This document shows positions 33,340-42,610 of a stretch of 64,000 nt of DNA, in pieces; within the stretch, counting starts at the first letter, position 1; each line of letters starts with the position of its first letter. The stretch covers positions 21,836-85,835 of the forward strand of contig ONNR01000016.1 in NCBI GenBank assembly GCA_900319235.1, in the 5' to 3' direction. The notes below the pieces were generated by a model, which was not told the DNA's origin, made no database searches, and saw only the letters and a program-made list of their open reading frames with translations. The DNA comes from an uncultured Prevotellaceae bacterium (GTDB lineage Bacteria; Bacteroidota; Bacteroidia; Bacteroidales; UBA3663). The position numbers and the translations under genes were made by a program.

Positions 33340-36300
33340 TTATTTCATTATGACCCCTTGGCTGCAGATTACGATACCCTGGTAATTGGATGTCACTTTT
33401 TGGCCGAAGAGATTATAGAGGGCCGAGGAACGAAAGGAAGGCGTGTCGGCATGAATCGTTTGGATGCCAGTGACGGCATTGGAGGGATTGCCGAGGCCGC
33501 CCATCTCGTTGGCTACGCGTACAGAGTAAGTGCCGGCAGCGTCACCTTCAGGCAGCGTGTAGGAGAGACCCGTGGTGAAGGCTACGGGATGGCCGTCTTT
33601 GCAAACGACGAAACCGATGGCGGGTTCTGGACAAGCCCAGGTGAGCGTGCGGTCGGTGAGCACTACTTCGACGTTGAGTTGCTGGGTGTAGTCTTGAGGA
33701 TTCCAATTGGGGAATACCTTGTCGAGCGTATATTCGGCAGCCTGCTCCTCGGTGATGACGCATGGGTCGGAGTTGGCAGCGGCATTGCATGCACTGATGG
33801 AGCGTGAACTGAGGTCGAGCGGATTGCCATCGGCATCGCGCGAGTCGAACTCATGGAAACGAACGACGAGGCCAGATGACATCGAGCCCCAACCTACGGC
33901 ATTGGGCAAGGAGCGCATCGTGGTGTGAAGGTAGGTGCTGGATGGAGAGTCACCCCAGGGACGTCCCAGACGATAGCCTTCGGCACCTTCGATGGTACAT
34001 TTGTTGAAGACGATGCCCTTGTAGCCAGTCTGCGTATTGGGTGCAGTGATGACAGCTCCCGAACTGATGGGACGCAAGGTGCAATGCTCGAAGAACATCG
34101 TGCCATCGCCATAGATGAAATCTACCTCGCCGGCGATGTCGCAGTCCTCGAAGTAAGCTGTGGCATCGGCCTTGTTGAGATAATAGGTATCCTGCACGCC
34201 TTGCAGACGCACATTCTTGTAGATGGCCTGTTTGGCACGTTGGCGAAGGGCCAATGCCTGGCCTTTGGACTTGCCGGAGTCCCAGTCACGTGCTTGACGA
34301 ATGGTCAGATCCTGCATATAGACGCCGTTCTGGTTCTGGTCGATGAAGAGCACGGGCGTCTCGTCCTGATACTTAGTTACCATGCCAGGATTGTTCATGA
34401 GGAGCACACCCTCCATACTTTCGCCGATGAGAGAGGTGTTCTTCACAACTTTGGTGAGTGCTTTGGTGCCGAAGTCGTAGGTGCCATCGAAGAGGAAGAT
34501 ACGATATCGCTCGTCGAGGTTCGGACGCTTGGCTGCTGCATCGAGGGCGACGAGAAGTTCGTCGATGGAGTGGACAGCGGCATCGTAAGGTGCACAATTA
34601 TCGAAGATTTCATCATAAGCGCTGTATGCCTTGAAATTGGCAAAGAAATAGGCATCGGAGGTTACGGTGTATTCGAAGGAAGGATCCTTGCTGACGAGAA
34701 TTTCGTCTTCATCGGTCCAGCCCACGAAGTTGTAGCCAGCGTTTGCTTTGGCTGTGAGCGTGACGACAGTTCCTTCGCGATAAACGCCACCTGCCGGATT
34801 GAGGGTCACTGTGCCACCTTCGGCGGGAAGGGCTTCGGCTCCTACACTATATTGTTCGGCGGAGGAACTTCCGCTCCAATCGCCACTGATCGTGACTTGA
34901 TTGAAGCCCACTTGCTTGGAGTTGCCGAGGCTGTAGATGTAGATGCGGAGGGCAAAGGGAAGACCCCCTTCAGGGTTGTTAAGAGAGGTTATGATGGGTT
35001 CTGAAAGGTTCAAAAGGCTCAAATCGTGGGAGATGGAGGTTACGGCAGTGTTGTCGCGTTCGGGGACGAGTCCTTCGTCGAGGAGCACTTCCTCGTCACC
35101 ATAGACGGCATAGATGTCGAGTTTGCCGCCATCGGTGCCGAAGCGCATGGCATTGAGGCTAATTGTCGTAGGGGTGAAGCTGACACCGGAAGCGGGGACG
35201 ACGCGGAATTCAACCACATAGTTTGGATCGGGAGCAGAGATCTGTTCAGCGGGCTGGAAGGCTACCCAACTTGCTTTGATCACCTTGTCGGTCTTGGACA
35301 TATAACTGAGGTAATCCTCGTTGTAGGAGGCTGTGGCTGAGGCGAAAGCGAGGGCAGAGTCTTCGTCGCTGAAGTTGCCGGCTGCCACGTAGGCTCCCGT
35401 GTTCCAAGGCCATTTGATTGTGACGCTACCCGATTGGGCATGGGTTGGTTCTTCGTAGGGGAATAGGACAGCGATGGAGCGAAGTGCAACATCGGCGGGC
35501 ACAGTAATGAAGGCGAGGGTGGAGTCGGGGCTCACGTTGTTTTCGACCTCGGTGTCGTTAACAAAGGTTTTTGCCCCTGAACGAAAGGGCAGGGTGATGT
35601 GAAGTCCGGAATATTCTACATAGGTGTCGATGCTGATGCCTTCGACTTCGTTCTGATTGACATAGATGCCTTCGTCCTCGGCATTGAGCACGGGGGCAAC
35701 AGGCAGAGTGAAATCCCAAGTCCAGCGGGTGTCGTGACGGCGGTCGTCAATCGAGATGTTATTCTTCTGGAAGACTGGCGTGAACGTCATATTTTCGACG
35801 AGAGTGACAACATCCCCGATGTTGTAGATTTTGCCCTGGCAGGTCCAACCGATTAGCGTGTACCCATCGAGGTAGAGAGACGTGTTCTGAGGGATGGTGT
35901 ACTGCGAGGCAAAGGGCAAGGTTCCGCCTTGGGGCGCTTCGCCATCAGCGCTGCCTGTGGTGAAGGAGTAGGTAACCTCATCGGCCATGTCGTGCCCTGG
36001 TGTGATGGGATAATCGGAGGTTTCGTAGCGCGACTTTTGCAGTGTGCCGTCAGCAATGCCGTTGAGGTAGTTCTCTACGTTGGTGTAACCATTGGCTGCG
36101 AGGGCTGCACCATCAGCGGGGTCGTTCTTGTCGAAGCCCATCTCGTCTTCATAAGCATTAGGCATACCATCGCAGTCGGCATCGACGATGTAGCGATCGC
36201 CTTCTCGCATGCCGAGGAAGGGAAAATTGGTATAGGTAACGCCATCGACAACGTAGGTGTCGTGTTCGGACAGCTGGATGTCATCGGGAGCATCGATGAT

Positions 36301-37626
36301 ACCTTTCTCGTTGGGAATGGAAGCGCCAGCATATTGCGGGTCGATGCGTCCTGCTGCCTCGTCGAGGAGGCGCTGATCGACCTCATCGTATCTTGGCAAA
36401 GAGGCACCAGCCTGGTTGACTACCTTCTGGTAAGCCTCGTCGGCACTTTCATATTCGAGTCCGCTCAAGGCATAGGGTATTTCGGAGAGGGTATAGGTGG
36501 TGAAGTTGGAACCCGTGAGGTTGATGCCTCGGCTGGCACTACCAGCTTGTGCACCATAGTAGTTGTCGGCATTGACCTTGTTGAGTTCGGTTTCGCTCCA
36601 AACGGTGCTGTTCTGGGGAGCCCAACGACTGTTCACTTCAAACTTGTTGCCGCTGAGGTACCACTGTCCGTAAGGTGTGGAGGGAGCGCACCAGTAGCGA
36701 CTGCCCGAAGTGTTGCGCTGCGTGGCAGGACCTGGGCGATAGTAGTTGCTGATGAGATAGACGCGGTCGTAACCAGGGTCATCCTTTGTCCAGGCTGCTG
36801 CTTCGACAGTGTTTTTGTCATATTCGCCACCATATTGGTTGCCAGCACCGCTCCAGTTGAAGACGACGTTGTTGGCAAACTCGGAATCTACCTGATAGTC
36901 ATGTTCGCCTTTTGTCTTCGATGGTGATCGCACGCCGTTGAAGCGAGGTGCACGCGAATGACTATTGGTGATGAGCGTGTGGTGCATGGTGCTGTGTTCT
37001 CCGCCCCACTGGGTGGCATAGGCACGAGCGCCCTTGGAGTTCTTGGAGTTGTAAAGACCTTCGCCGATGATGCACCATTGTACGGTGGTGGAGTCGCTAT
37101 CGTAGGCGGTGAGGCATTCCTCCATACTCCACGTCATCGAGCAATGATCAAGGATGACACCCTCGCAGTTCTCCATATCGAGGCCAGTCATCGACTTGTT
37201 GGGGATGTCGCCGGCACGGAAACGCACATAACGAATGATGATGTTGTCGTTGTTGATGTACATGTTGTAGCCGGTGAGGCAGATGCCACCACCTGGTGCC
37301 GATTGTCCGAGGATAGAGACGTTGGGGAAGCGGAAACGCAACTTCGACTGGAGGTAGATGGTGCCCGAAGTGTTGAAGAGGATGATGCGGGGACGGCCGC
37401 CATTCTCGTGGTTGAGCGCCCAACGGAGCGTGCCTTCGACGAGATTGTTGTCGGAGCAGTCGTCGTTGCGGGTGACGTAGCATACTTCGCCTCCACGACC
37501 ACCGGTGACAAAGCGTCCATAGCCCTCAGCGCCAGGAAAGGCGAGTTGGCGTTCGGCGTGAGCCTGTGGGGTTGTAATGCCCAGCATGGTGCAAAGTGCG
37601 AGCAAGGTTAGTAGAATCTTTTTCAT
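33340..37626 (-). CDS. Secreted pectate lyase (PL1)-pectin methylesterase (CE8) fusion
   Basis: This is a 1428-residue multidomain protein. Signal peptide 1-24 (ends AHA). The PL1 lyase (about 27-450) starts FPGAEGYGRFVTGGRGGEVC and holds LDHCSMTWSMEE and NSHSRAPRFNG, the latter with a candidate catalytic Arg. A calcium-loop-like VDADCDGMPNAYEDE follows near 485-500, then an InlB-type repeat, a middle domain of unknown fold, and a second bacterial repeat (GYNFVGWTDEDE). The CE8 esterase (about 1020-1340) has ALRQRAKQAIYKNVRLQGVQ, GEVDFIYGDG and YRLGRPWG, so both catalytic Asp and the Arg are present. The tail NLFGQKV...GIVICSQGVIMK resembles type IX sorting signals. It would de-esterify and then cleave pectin. 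Its own promoter lies at 37672-37703. Confidence 0.9.
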   Translation of the reverse strand: MKKILLTLLALCTMLGITTPQAHAERQLAFPGAEGYGRFVTGGRGGEVCYVTRNDDCSDNNLVEGTLRWALNHENGGRPRIILFNTSGTIYLQSKLRFRFPNVSILGQSAPGGGICLTGYNMYINNDNIIIRYVRFRAGDIPNKSMTGLDMENCEGVILDHCSMTWSMEECLTAYDSDSTTVQWCIIGEGLYNSKNSKGARAYATQWGGEHSTMHHTLITNSHSRAPRFNGVRSPSKTKGEHDYQVDSEFANNVVFNWSGAGNQYGGEYDKNTVEAAAWTKDDPGYDRVYLISNYYRPGPATQRNTSGSRYWCAPSTPYGQWYLSGNKFEVNSRWAPQNSTVWSETELNKVNADNYYGAQAGSASRGINLTGSNFTTYTLSEIPYALSGLEYESADEAYQKVVNQAGASLPRYDEVDQRLLDEAAGRIDPQYAGASIPNEKGIIDAPDDIQLSEHDTYVVDGVTYTNFPFLGMREGDRYIVDADCDGMPNAYEDEMGFDKNDPADGAALAANGYTNVENYLNGIADGTLQKSRYETSDYPITPGHDMADEVTYSFTTGSADGEAPQGGTLPFASQYTIPQNTSLYLDGYTLIGWTCQGKIYNIGDVVTLVENMTFTPVFQKNNISIDDRRHDTRWTWDFTLPVAPVLNAEDEGIYVNQNEVEGISIDTYVEYSGLHITLPFRSGAKTFVNDTEVENNVSPDSTLAFITVPADVALRSIAVLFPYEEPTHAQSGSVTIKWPWNTGAYVAAGNFSDEDSALAFASATASYNEDYLSYMSKTDKVIKASWVAFQPAEQISAPDPNYVVEFRVVPASGVSFTPTTISLNAMRFGTDGGKLDIYAVYGDEEVLLDEGLVPERDNTAVTSISHDLSLLNLSEPIITSLNNPEGGLPFALRIYIYSLGNSKQVGFNQVTISGDWSGSSSAEQYSVGAEALPAEGGTVTLNPAGGVYREGTVVTLTAKANAGYNFVGWTDEDEILVSKDPSFEYTVTSDAYFFANFKAYSAYDEIFDNCAPYDAAVHSIDELLVALDAAAKRPNLDERYRIFLFDGTYDFGTKALTKVVKNTSLIGESMEGVLLMNNPGMVTKYQDETPVLFIDQNQNGVYMQDLTIRQARDWDSGKSKGQALALRQRAKQAIYKNVRLQGVQDTYYLNKADATAYFEDCDIAGEVDFIYGDGTMFFEHCTLRPISSGAVITAPNTQTGYKGIVFNKCTIEGAEGYRLGRPWGDSPSSTYLHTTMRSLPNAVGWGSMSSGLVVRFHEFDSRDADGNPLDLSSRSISACNAAANSDPCVITEEQAAEYTLDKVFPNWNPQDYTQQLNVEVVLTDRTLTWACPEPAIGFVVCKDGHPVAFTTGLSYTLPEGDAAGTYSVRVANEMGGLGNPSNAVTGIQTIHADTPSFRSSALYNLFGQKVTSNYQGIVICSQGVIMK

Positions 37627-37671
37627 AGGGATGTGTGTTGATTATGAGTTGCCTGTGTGGTTTATTTGGCG

Positions 37672-37703
37672 CAAAGATAAGGATTATTTTGATAGGATGC
37701 AAA
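37672..37703 (-). promoter_or_regulatory. Promoter for the PL1-CE8 gene
   Basis: On the complement strand TTTG (37700-37703), 20 bases, TATCTTTG (37672-37679). Confidence 0.82.
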
Positions 37704-37725
37704 TTTTTGAGGAAAATAATTTATT

Positions 37726-37743
37726 GCAGCCATAAATGACTGC
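37726..37743. repeat. GCAGCC palindrome with GACA repeats, copy 1
   Basis: GCAGCCATAAATGACTGC is an imperfect hairpin, followed up to 37788 by four GACA motifs. Related hairpins occur at 39316, 42568 and 43889. Confidence 0.55.
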
Positions 37744-37788
37744 TACATAGACACAAAAACGAGGGACAGGGTGACAAGGAAGGTGACA

Positions 37789-37819
37789 CAAAAAAACGAG
37801 CCGGATTGTGCCGGCTCGT
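37789..37819 (-). terminator. Terminator after the 448-residue secreted protein gene
   Basis: ACGAGCCGG (37796-37804) pairs with CCGGCTCGT (37811-37819). A T run follows on the complement strand. The same stem occurs at 39455-39478. Confidence 0.88.
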
Positions 37820-37843
37820 GATGTAATAGGGGATGGAGAATGC

Positions 37844-39190
37844 TTACTTGATGTACTGGAGCTTGCCACCACGGATGATGAGGCCCTGTGCGTTGTTGGT
37901 GCGCTGGCCGTAGATGTTGAAGGCGCGGGTGTCAGCCTTTTCGGTAGCAATCTGTTCGATGCCAACGAGTGGAGTATTGTCGGTGATCTTGGTGATGACA
38001 ACCTTCTCGATGAACATGCCATTGTAAACCTGGAAGACGATGTAGCCATTGCCTTCGAGAGCATTACCCTCGCCATCGGTGCCAGCAGCTTCCTTCACGT
38101 TGATGATTTCGCCAGAAGGAATGGCAGTGGTGTTGCCCTGAAGAGCTTCGGTGCTTTCGCCAAGGTAAGCCACGGTAGCAGCTTCGGCGCCAGTAGCATA
38201 CTTGATCTGCTGCTTCTCTGCAGCTTCGATAGCCTCGGCATTGTAGAAGATTTGTACCTGGTCGTCGTTGTCAAGACCATCGATAGCCCACTGGGTATCG
38301 CGCTTAACCTGAATGCCCTTCTGGCTCCAGTTCTGGACGATGCGATCCTGACGGCCAAAGACATGACACTCGTCGGGAAGACCTACGAGCTGTGACTTCT
38401 CATCAGCGGTGTAGCCCTTGAAGTCGTTGCGGTTCTTGTTGGGATTCTCTTCCGACTCATAGACATAGATATATCCGGAATTGCCCTGATTGCGGTTGAG
38501 GTTAGAGAACTCGAGGGTTGAACCAGCCTTCTTGAGGTCATAAACGAAAGTAGTCTCATCGGGGTTGGTGATGGTAACCTTCGAAATAGAGGTCTCCTTG
38601 AAAACGAAGAACGAAACATAGCCATCGAGACCAGTCTTGCCATTGTCGTAGGCAGTGGTGTCAACAGTGATGGTTGCGCCAGAAGCATAGGTAGAAACGC
38701 CGCCTTCGAGCACGGTGCCATCGATAGAGCACTGGGTCTTGGAACCTTCAGAGTTGTCATAACGGAGAGCCTGCTCACCTTCGACTTCTGAAGTGGTGGA
38801 GTATTCTACAACGACCTTGCTGCCTACAACGAGACCGTCAACGACGAAGTTGCGAGCCTGACCGAAGTAGAGACCATTGGCGGTGAGATTCTGTACGAGA
38901 CGTGGGTTGCGTACCCAAACGTGGCATTCATCGGGGAGACCTACAGCCTTCGAATTGGCATCAGCTTCATAACCCTTGTAGTCTTGACGTCTGCTGTCAA
39001 GCTTCTCGGCGTTCTCATAGGAATAGAATGCCCAGCTGCAGTTGAGGTTGGCAAGAGGGAGTGGAGCGCCTGCTGTTACGAAATCATAGGTGAGGACGGT
39101 ATCAACAACGATGTACTCGTTTTCACCTTCCTGTGCAAATGCTGCAGCGCCGAAGAGGCAAGCAGCGGCAAGAGTAAAGAACTTCTTCAT
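37844..39190 (-). CDS. Secreted protein with two tandem ~190-residue repeats and GQR-type C-terminal tail
   Basis: This 448-residue protein has a signal peptide (MKKFFTLAAACLFGAAAFAQ) and no lipobox cysteine. Two homologous modules follow: residues about 28-225 and 226-405, recognisable by DYKGYEADANSKAVGLPDEC versus DFKGYTADEKSQLVGLPDEC, each followed by an arginine-V/I-QN motif. Acidic and aromatic residues suggest a glycan-binding beta-sandwich, but no family was recognised. The C-terminus, RAFNIYGQRTNNAQGLIIRG then GKLQYIK, matches the tail of three neighbours and resembles type IX secretion signals. Its place in the pectin locus suggests surface binding of the substrate. It has its own promoter at 39261. 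Confidence 0.7.
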   Translation of the reverse strand: MKKFFTLAAACLFGAAAFAQEGENEYIVVDTVLTYDFVTAGAPLPLANLNCSWAFYSYENAEKLDSRRQDYKGYEADANSKAVGLPDECHVWVRNPRLVQNLTANGLYFGQARNFVVDGLVVGSKVVVEYSTTSEVEGEQALRYDNSEGSKTQCSIDGTVLEGGVSTYASGATITVDTTAYDNGKTGLDGYVSFFVFKETSISKVTITNPDETTFVYDLKKAGSTLEFSNLNRNQGNSGYIYVYESEENPNKNRNDFKGYTADEKSQLVGLPDECHVFGRQDRIVQNWSQKGIQVKRDTQWAIDGLDNDDQVQIFYNAEAIEAAEKQQIKYATGAEAATVAYLGESTEALQGNTTAIPSGEIINVKEAAGTDGEGNALEGNGYIVFQVYNGMFIEKVVITKITDNTPLVGIEQIATEKADTRAFNIYGQRTNNAQGLIIRGGKLQYIK

Positions 39191-39260
39191 TTTGTTTGAT
39201 TTAGTGATGGTTTATAATGTTTGTTATTCTCGTGTGCGGTGTGAGTGCTGTTAGGCGGTG

Positions 39261-39292
39261 CAAAGATAGGGATAATTTTGGTAGGATGCAAA
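39261..39292 (-). promoter_or_regulatory. Promoter for the 448-residue secreted protein gene
   Basis: On the complement strand TTTG (39289-39292), 20 bases, TATCTTTG (39261-39268). Confidence 0.82.
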
Positions 39293-39315
39293 TTTTTTGG
39301 GAATTTTTTTTGGTG

Positions 39316-39333
39316 GCAGCCAAAGATGGCTGC
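39316..39333. repeat. GCAGCC palindrome with GACA-rich flank, copy 2
   Basis: GCAGCCA (39316-39322) pairs with TGGCTGC (39327-39333). The 39191-39500 gap holds only this hairpin, the promoter at 39261-39292, a GACA/GACG-rich stretch to about 39440 and the terminator at 39448-39478. Confidence 0.6.
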
Positions 39334-39447
39334 GACAATGACACGAAACGGGGCGATTTGGCTGCGATAAAGACGAAGTGACGTGACGACAAGGACGGGG
39401 AATATGGCGACACGGACGGGGGACATGGCGATAAAGTCGAGGGGACT

Positions 39448-39478
39448 TAAAAAAACGAGCCGGACTGTGCCGGCTCGT
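39448..39478 (-). terminator. Terminator of the 1002-residue secreted protein gene
   Basis: ACGAGCCGG (39455-39463) pairs with CCGGCTCGT (39470-39478), followed by a T run on the complement strand. It is a near-identical copy of the terminator at 37789-37819. Confidence 0.88.
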
Positions 39479-39500
39479 AAATATTAAAGAGGGAGGGATG

Positions 39501-42500
39501 TTACTTGATGTACTGAACCCTGCCGTTGCGTATGATGAGGCCTTGTGCCTTCTCGATGCGCTGACCATTGAGGTTGTAAGCACGGTTGGTGCCGATGGTT
39601 TCGGCGTCAATCTGCTCGATGCCTACTGGTGGCGTCGGAGGAGTTGGTTCAACATACTCTACAGCCCAGCGAGGATCGCCAGCCTGAACTTTTGCTGCAT
39701 AGCTGCTCTCGAATGGAGCGAAGTACTCCTTCAGGGCCTCAGGATTGGTGAGGTCGAGTGCAGGAAGCTCTGCTGTCTGGATGTCCATCGAATCGAGCAC
39801 GGCGAACTTGGTGGCGTCGGTGCCATCCACCTCGTTGATACCGCCCCAGATGCAGTTGGTGCTGTCGGTGACATAAGTGCAGCTGCCACCAATAGCCTTC
39901 TGGAGGCGATAGGTGTCGACGAAGACGTTCTTGGTCCACTCAGCGGTGACGCACTTGTTGTTCACGTAGTTGTTGGCGAAGTTCTGGTTGGATGGGCTAT
40001 TGACGAAGGTGTTGTTCGTCATATTCCAGGTCATGGCTGCATCTTCAGTTCCCCAAACCTTGTTTCCAGTAGCGTTGGAAGCATTCGAGAAGCGGAGGAA
40101 GTAGTAGCTCGTGGTCTCATTGGTGTTGTAGAAGGTCGAGTTGTAGATATTGATGTCCTTGATGCTGTTGGCACCATTGTCCCAGCGGATGATGGCCTTG
40201 CCTTCGGCATTGTTGTTCTGAATGATGGACTCGGAGATGTTGAGCGTGCGGAGAGCCCAGGGCTTGGTGCCGCCGTCGATGAGCGATACGGGCAGGTTGG
40301 CGAAGTTGGTCTTTAGGATACTGATGGCAGTGCCTTCGTAAACCTTCTGGTTAGCACCCTCGTACTTGAATGTACCAACTACAGTCTCGGTGCCGTCTTC
40401 AGCAGTCTCGGTCGTCTCGCTGTAGGTGTAGAGTGACTCGTCGGGTTCTTCTGACATGGCGATAGGAGCAACTGTTGAAGCTGCGCAATCGAAGTTGGCA
40501 TCGGTGATGACAAGAGCAACCTGAGCAGTGATCTGTCCGGTAGCATCGGTTACAACGGTAGCCTTGTTACCGAAGATGACTACAGGCTTTGTGCCCAAAG
40601 GAGCCTCACCATTCAGGGTGTAGGTCTTGCCTTCAACGAGATCAACGCTGTAGAAGCCGGTGCCTTCTACTTCCTTGGCATTTGCGATGGCGATGTTGAG
40701 AGTACCCTTGCCTGCATCCTGTGCGTCGGCTGTAGCCTCGTCCTGGAGAGTGACAGCGGAGATCATGATGTCCTTGTTGACCTCAGGAGCACCTTCAACC
40801 CAGATTTCGTACTTCTCGGTTGGGTCGAGTTCAACGGTAACGCAGTCAGATGCAGTGCCCTTGCCGTAGATGGTGCCAGGCTCGGTCTGTGCAACGATAT
40901 TTTTGGTACTGTTGAACGGTTTGGCAGTTACAAGCACGTAGTTGCCATCCTCAGCGCTGCCGCTAGCAGAACCAACAGCATAGACAGTGAACTTCTTGGT
41001 ATCCTTTACAAAGAACTTCAGGTACTTGCCCCACTGAGCAGAAACTACAGGAGAGATAACCGAACCTTCAGCGCCAGTTACCTGGATCCATTCGCCGCGT
41101 TCGCCGGTCTCAGGATTGAGGTCAGTCCAGCGGTTGGAGGTCTGAACTTCAGCAGAGCCGTCGTCAAGAGTCGATGTTGGATTGACATATTCGATCCAGT
41201 CGAGAGCGATGGCAGCCTTCTCGGAAGCGGTGCCATCGTCGGCAGTCTTTGTCTTGGTGGTCAGCATATCAGGACCTTTGACGGTCTCCCAGAATGCGTA
41301 GTTGGGAACTTCGGGGGCCTTAGGAGCAATACCAGGAGCCTCGGATGCACCGAAGATCTGGATACCTGCAAGCATAATGTCCTTGTTGGCTGTCTCGTCA
41401 CCCTTCACAGTGATCTGATAAACTTTCTCGGGGTCGAGTGCGATGTTTACGGTGTCGGAAGCAGTGCCCTTGCCGTAGATGCCACCAGGAGTAGAGTTGG
41501 CTTCGATGATGTCGCCATCCTCAGATAGGGCAACGACACGGAGGCAGTTGCCGTCTTCGGCCGAACCACTGGCCGAACCAACGCCGAGGAATGACATCTT
41601 GGCGGTCTCCTTTACGATGAAGATCATATACTTGCCCCAAGCAGCAGAAAGAACGGGCGAGTTGACAGAGCCGTTGTTGCCATAAACCTGGATCCAGTTG
41701 CTGCCTTCTCCATAGTTGTAATCCTCATAGTTGGGGTCGAAGTTGGTCCAGCGGTTGGAGGTTTGAACCTCAGCCTTGCCATTGTCAAGGGTAGATGTTG
41801 GGTTGATGTATTCTACCCAATCGTACTTCTCGGAGATGCCGTTCTTGGTGCTAACATTGCCTTCAGCATCGGTCTTTGGGAAGCCGCCCTGTACGAGGTC
41901 GGGACCAAGCACTACTTCGAAAGCCTTGCCCTCGGTGTAACGTGGAGCATGGGCAACGGAAGCGTCGAACGAAGCTGCCTCGTAGTTAATGGTGACACTC
42001 TTGACATAGCTGCGTCCCTTTTCGGTGCCGCTGAAGAAGAGGGTGTCGATGAATTGTGGTTCATCAAATTTGATCTCGTATTCCTTCAAGGCAGTCTCGG
42101 AGGCATCGATTTCGTAAGCGAAGCCATTGAGGGTGGCGTGTGGAGTATCGATCTTCTCAGTATCGGTGTTCCACCAGGGAGCAGCCTTAACAACGATGGA
42201 AGTGGCAGTCACCTGACCCTTGGCAGAGAGGTGGATGAGGAGATTGCCGGGGTTGGACGAGTTGCCGAACTTGAGGCCGTAGCCTGTGCGTCCGAAATAA
42301 GCACGTGTCGTGGTAGAAGCAGTGCCGATGGCAACGTCGGCAATGAACTCAGCTCCTTCGGCAGCAATGGAGTCAGCAGTAACATCTGGCTTGATGACTG
42401 CGGTTCCATCCTCACCTGTCGGATTATCGTTGAACACGATAGTGTAGGAGTCTGCAAACGCTGTGGTGCTCATGAGCAAAGCCGCAGCAAGTAGAATAAA

Positions 42501-42509
42501 CTTTTTCAT
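39501..42509 (-). CDS. Large secreted protein: duplicated binding modules plus beta-helix-like domain
   Basis: This 1002-residue protein has a signal peptide (MKKFILLAAALLMSTTAFA). Regions: an N-terminal module (about 20-190); two related modules (about 195-395 and 405-610) sharing NPTSTLD(N/D)G.AEVQTSNRW, SAxWGKY and YGKGTASD; an alanine-rich spacer; and a repetitive segment from about 740, with NISESIIQNNNAEGK and NIYNSTFYNTNETT, that resembles DUF4957/DUF5123-type beta-helices of pectin loci. The C-terminal tail has RAYNLNGQRIEKAQGLIIRN. No catalytic residues were identified, so a surface pectin-binding role (SusE/F position) is more likely than an enzyme. It is probably co-transcribed with the upstream secreted protein and SusCD genes. 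Confidence 0.7.
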   Translation of the reverse strand: MKKFILLAAALLMSTTAFADSYTIVFNDNPTGEDGTAVIKPDVTADSIAAEGAEFIADVAIGTASTTTRAYFGRTGYGLKFGNSSNPGNLLIHLSAKGQVTATSIVVKAAPWWNTDTEKIDTPHATLNGFAYEIDASETALKEYEIKFDEPQFIDTLFFSGTEKGRSYVKSVTINYEAASFDASVAHAPRYTEGKAFEVVLGPDLVQGGFPKTDAEGNVSTKNGISEKYDWVEYINPTSTLDNGKAEVQTSNRWTNFDPNYEDYNYGEGSNWIQVYGNNGSVNSPVLSAAWGKYMIFIVKETAKMSFLGVGSASGSAEDGNCLRVVALSEDGDIIEANSTPGGIYGKGTASDTVNIALDPEKVYQITVKGDETANKDIMLAGIQIFGASEAPGIAPKAPEVPNYAFWETVKGPDMLTTKTKTADDGTASEKAAIALDWIEYVNPTSTLDDGSAEVQTSNRWTDLNPETGERGEWIQVTGAEGSVISPVVSAQWGKYLKFFVKDTKKFTVYAVGSASGSAEDGNYVLVTAKPFNSTKNIVAQTEPGTIYGKGTASDCVTVELDPTEKYEIWVEGAPEVNKDIMISAVTLQDEATADAQDAGKGTLNIAIANAKEVEGTGFYSVDLVEGKTYTLNGEAPLGTKPVVIFGNKATVVTDATGQITAQVALVITDANFDCAASTVAPIAMSEEPDESLYTYSETTETAEDGTETVVGTFKYEGANQKVYEGTAISILKTNFANLPVSLIDGGTKPWALRTLNISESIIQNNNAEGKAIIRWDNGANSIKDINIYNSTFYNTNETTSYYFLRFSNASNATGNKVWGTEDAAMTWNMTNNTFVNSPSNQNFANNYVNNKCVTAEWTKNVFVDTYRLQKAIGGSCTYVTDSTNCIWGGINEVDGTDATKFAVLDSMDIQTAELPALDLTNPEALKEYFAPFESSYAAKVQAGDPRWAVEYVEPTPPTPPVGIEQIDAETIGTNRAYNLNGQRIEKAQGLIIRNGRVQYIK

Positions 42510-42567
42510 GCAGTTTGTTTTAATTTAAAGGTTAATTATAAGGGAGGTTTGTTTCAGGAAAGAGGTG

Positions 42568-42587
42568 GGCAGCCAAGCTTGGCTGCC
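42568..42587. repeat. Perfect GCAGCC palindrome, copy 3
   Basis: A 20-bp perfect palindrome (GGCAGCCAAG and its complement) lies between the genes at 42611 and 42509. It could act as a terminator or mRNA stabiliser. Confidence 0.75.
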
Positions 42588-42610
42588 ACGAAACAAGGGG
42601 ATAAAGGGGC

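Noticed and set aside
33925..35004. 359-residue rightward frame within the PL1-CE8 gene
   Set aside because: It is a shadow of the true leftward gene. The composition is typical of antisense translation and there is no start signal.
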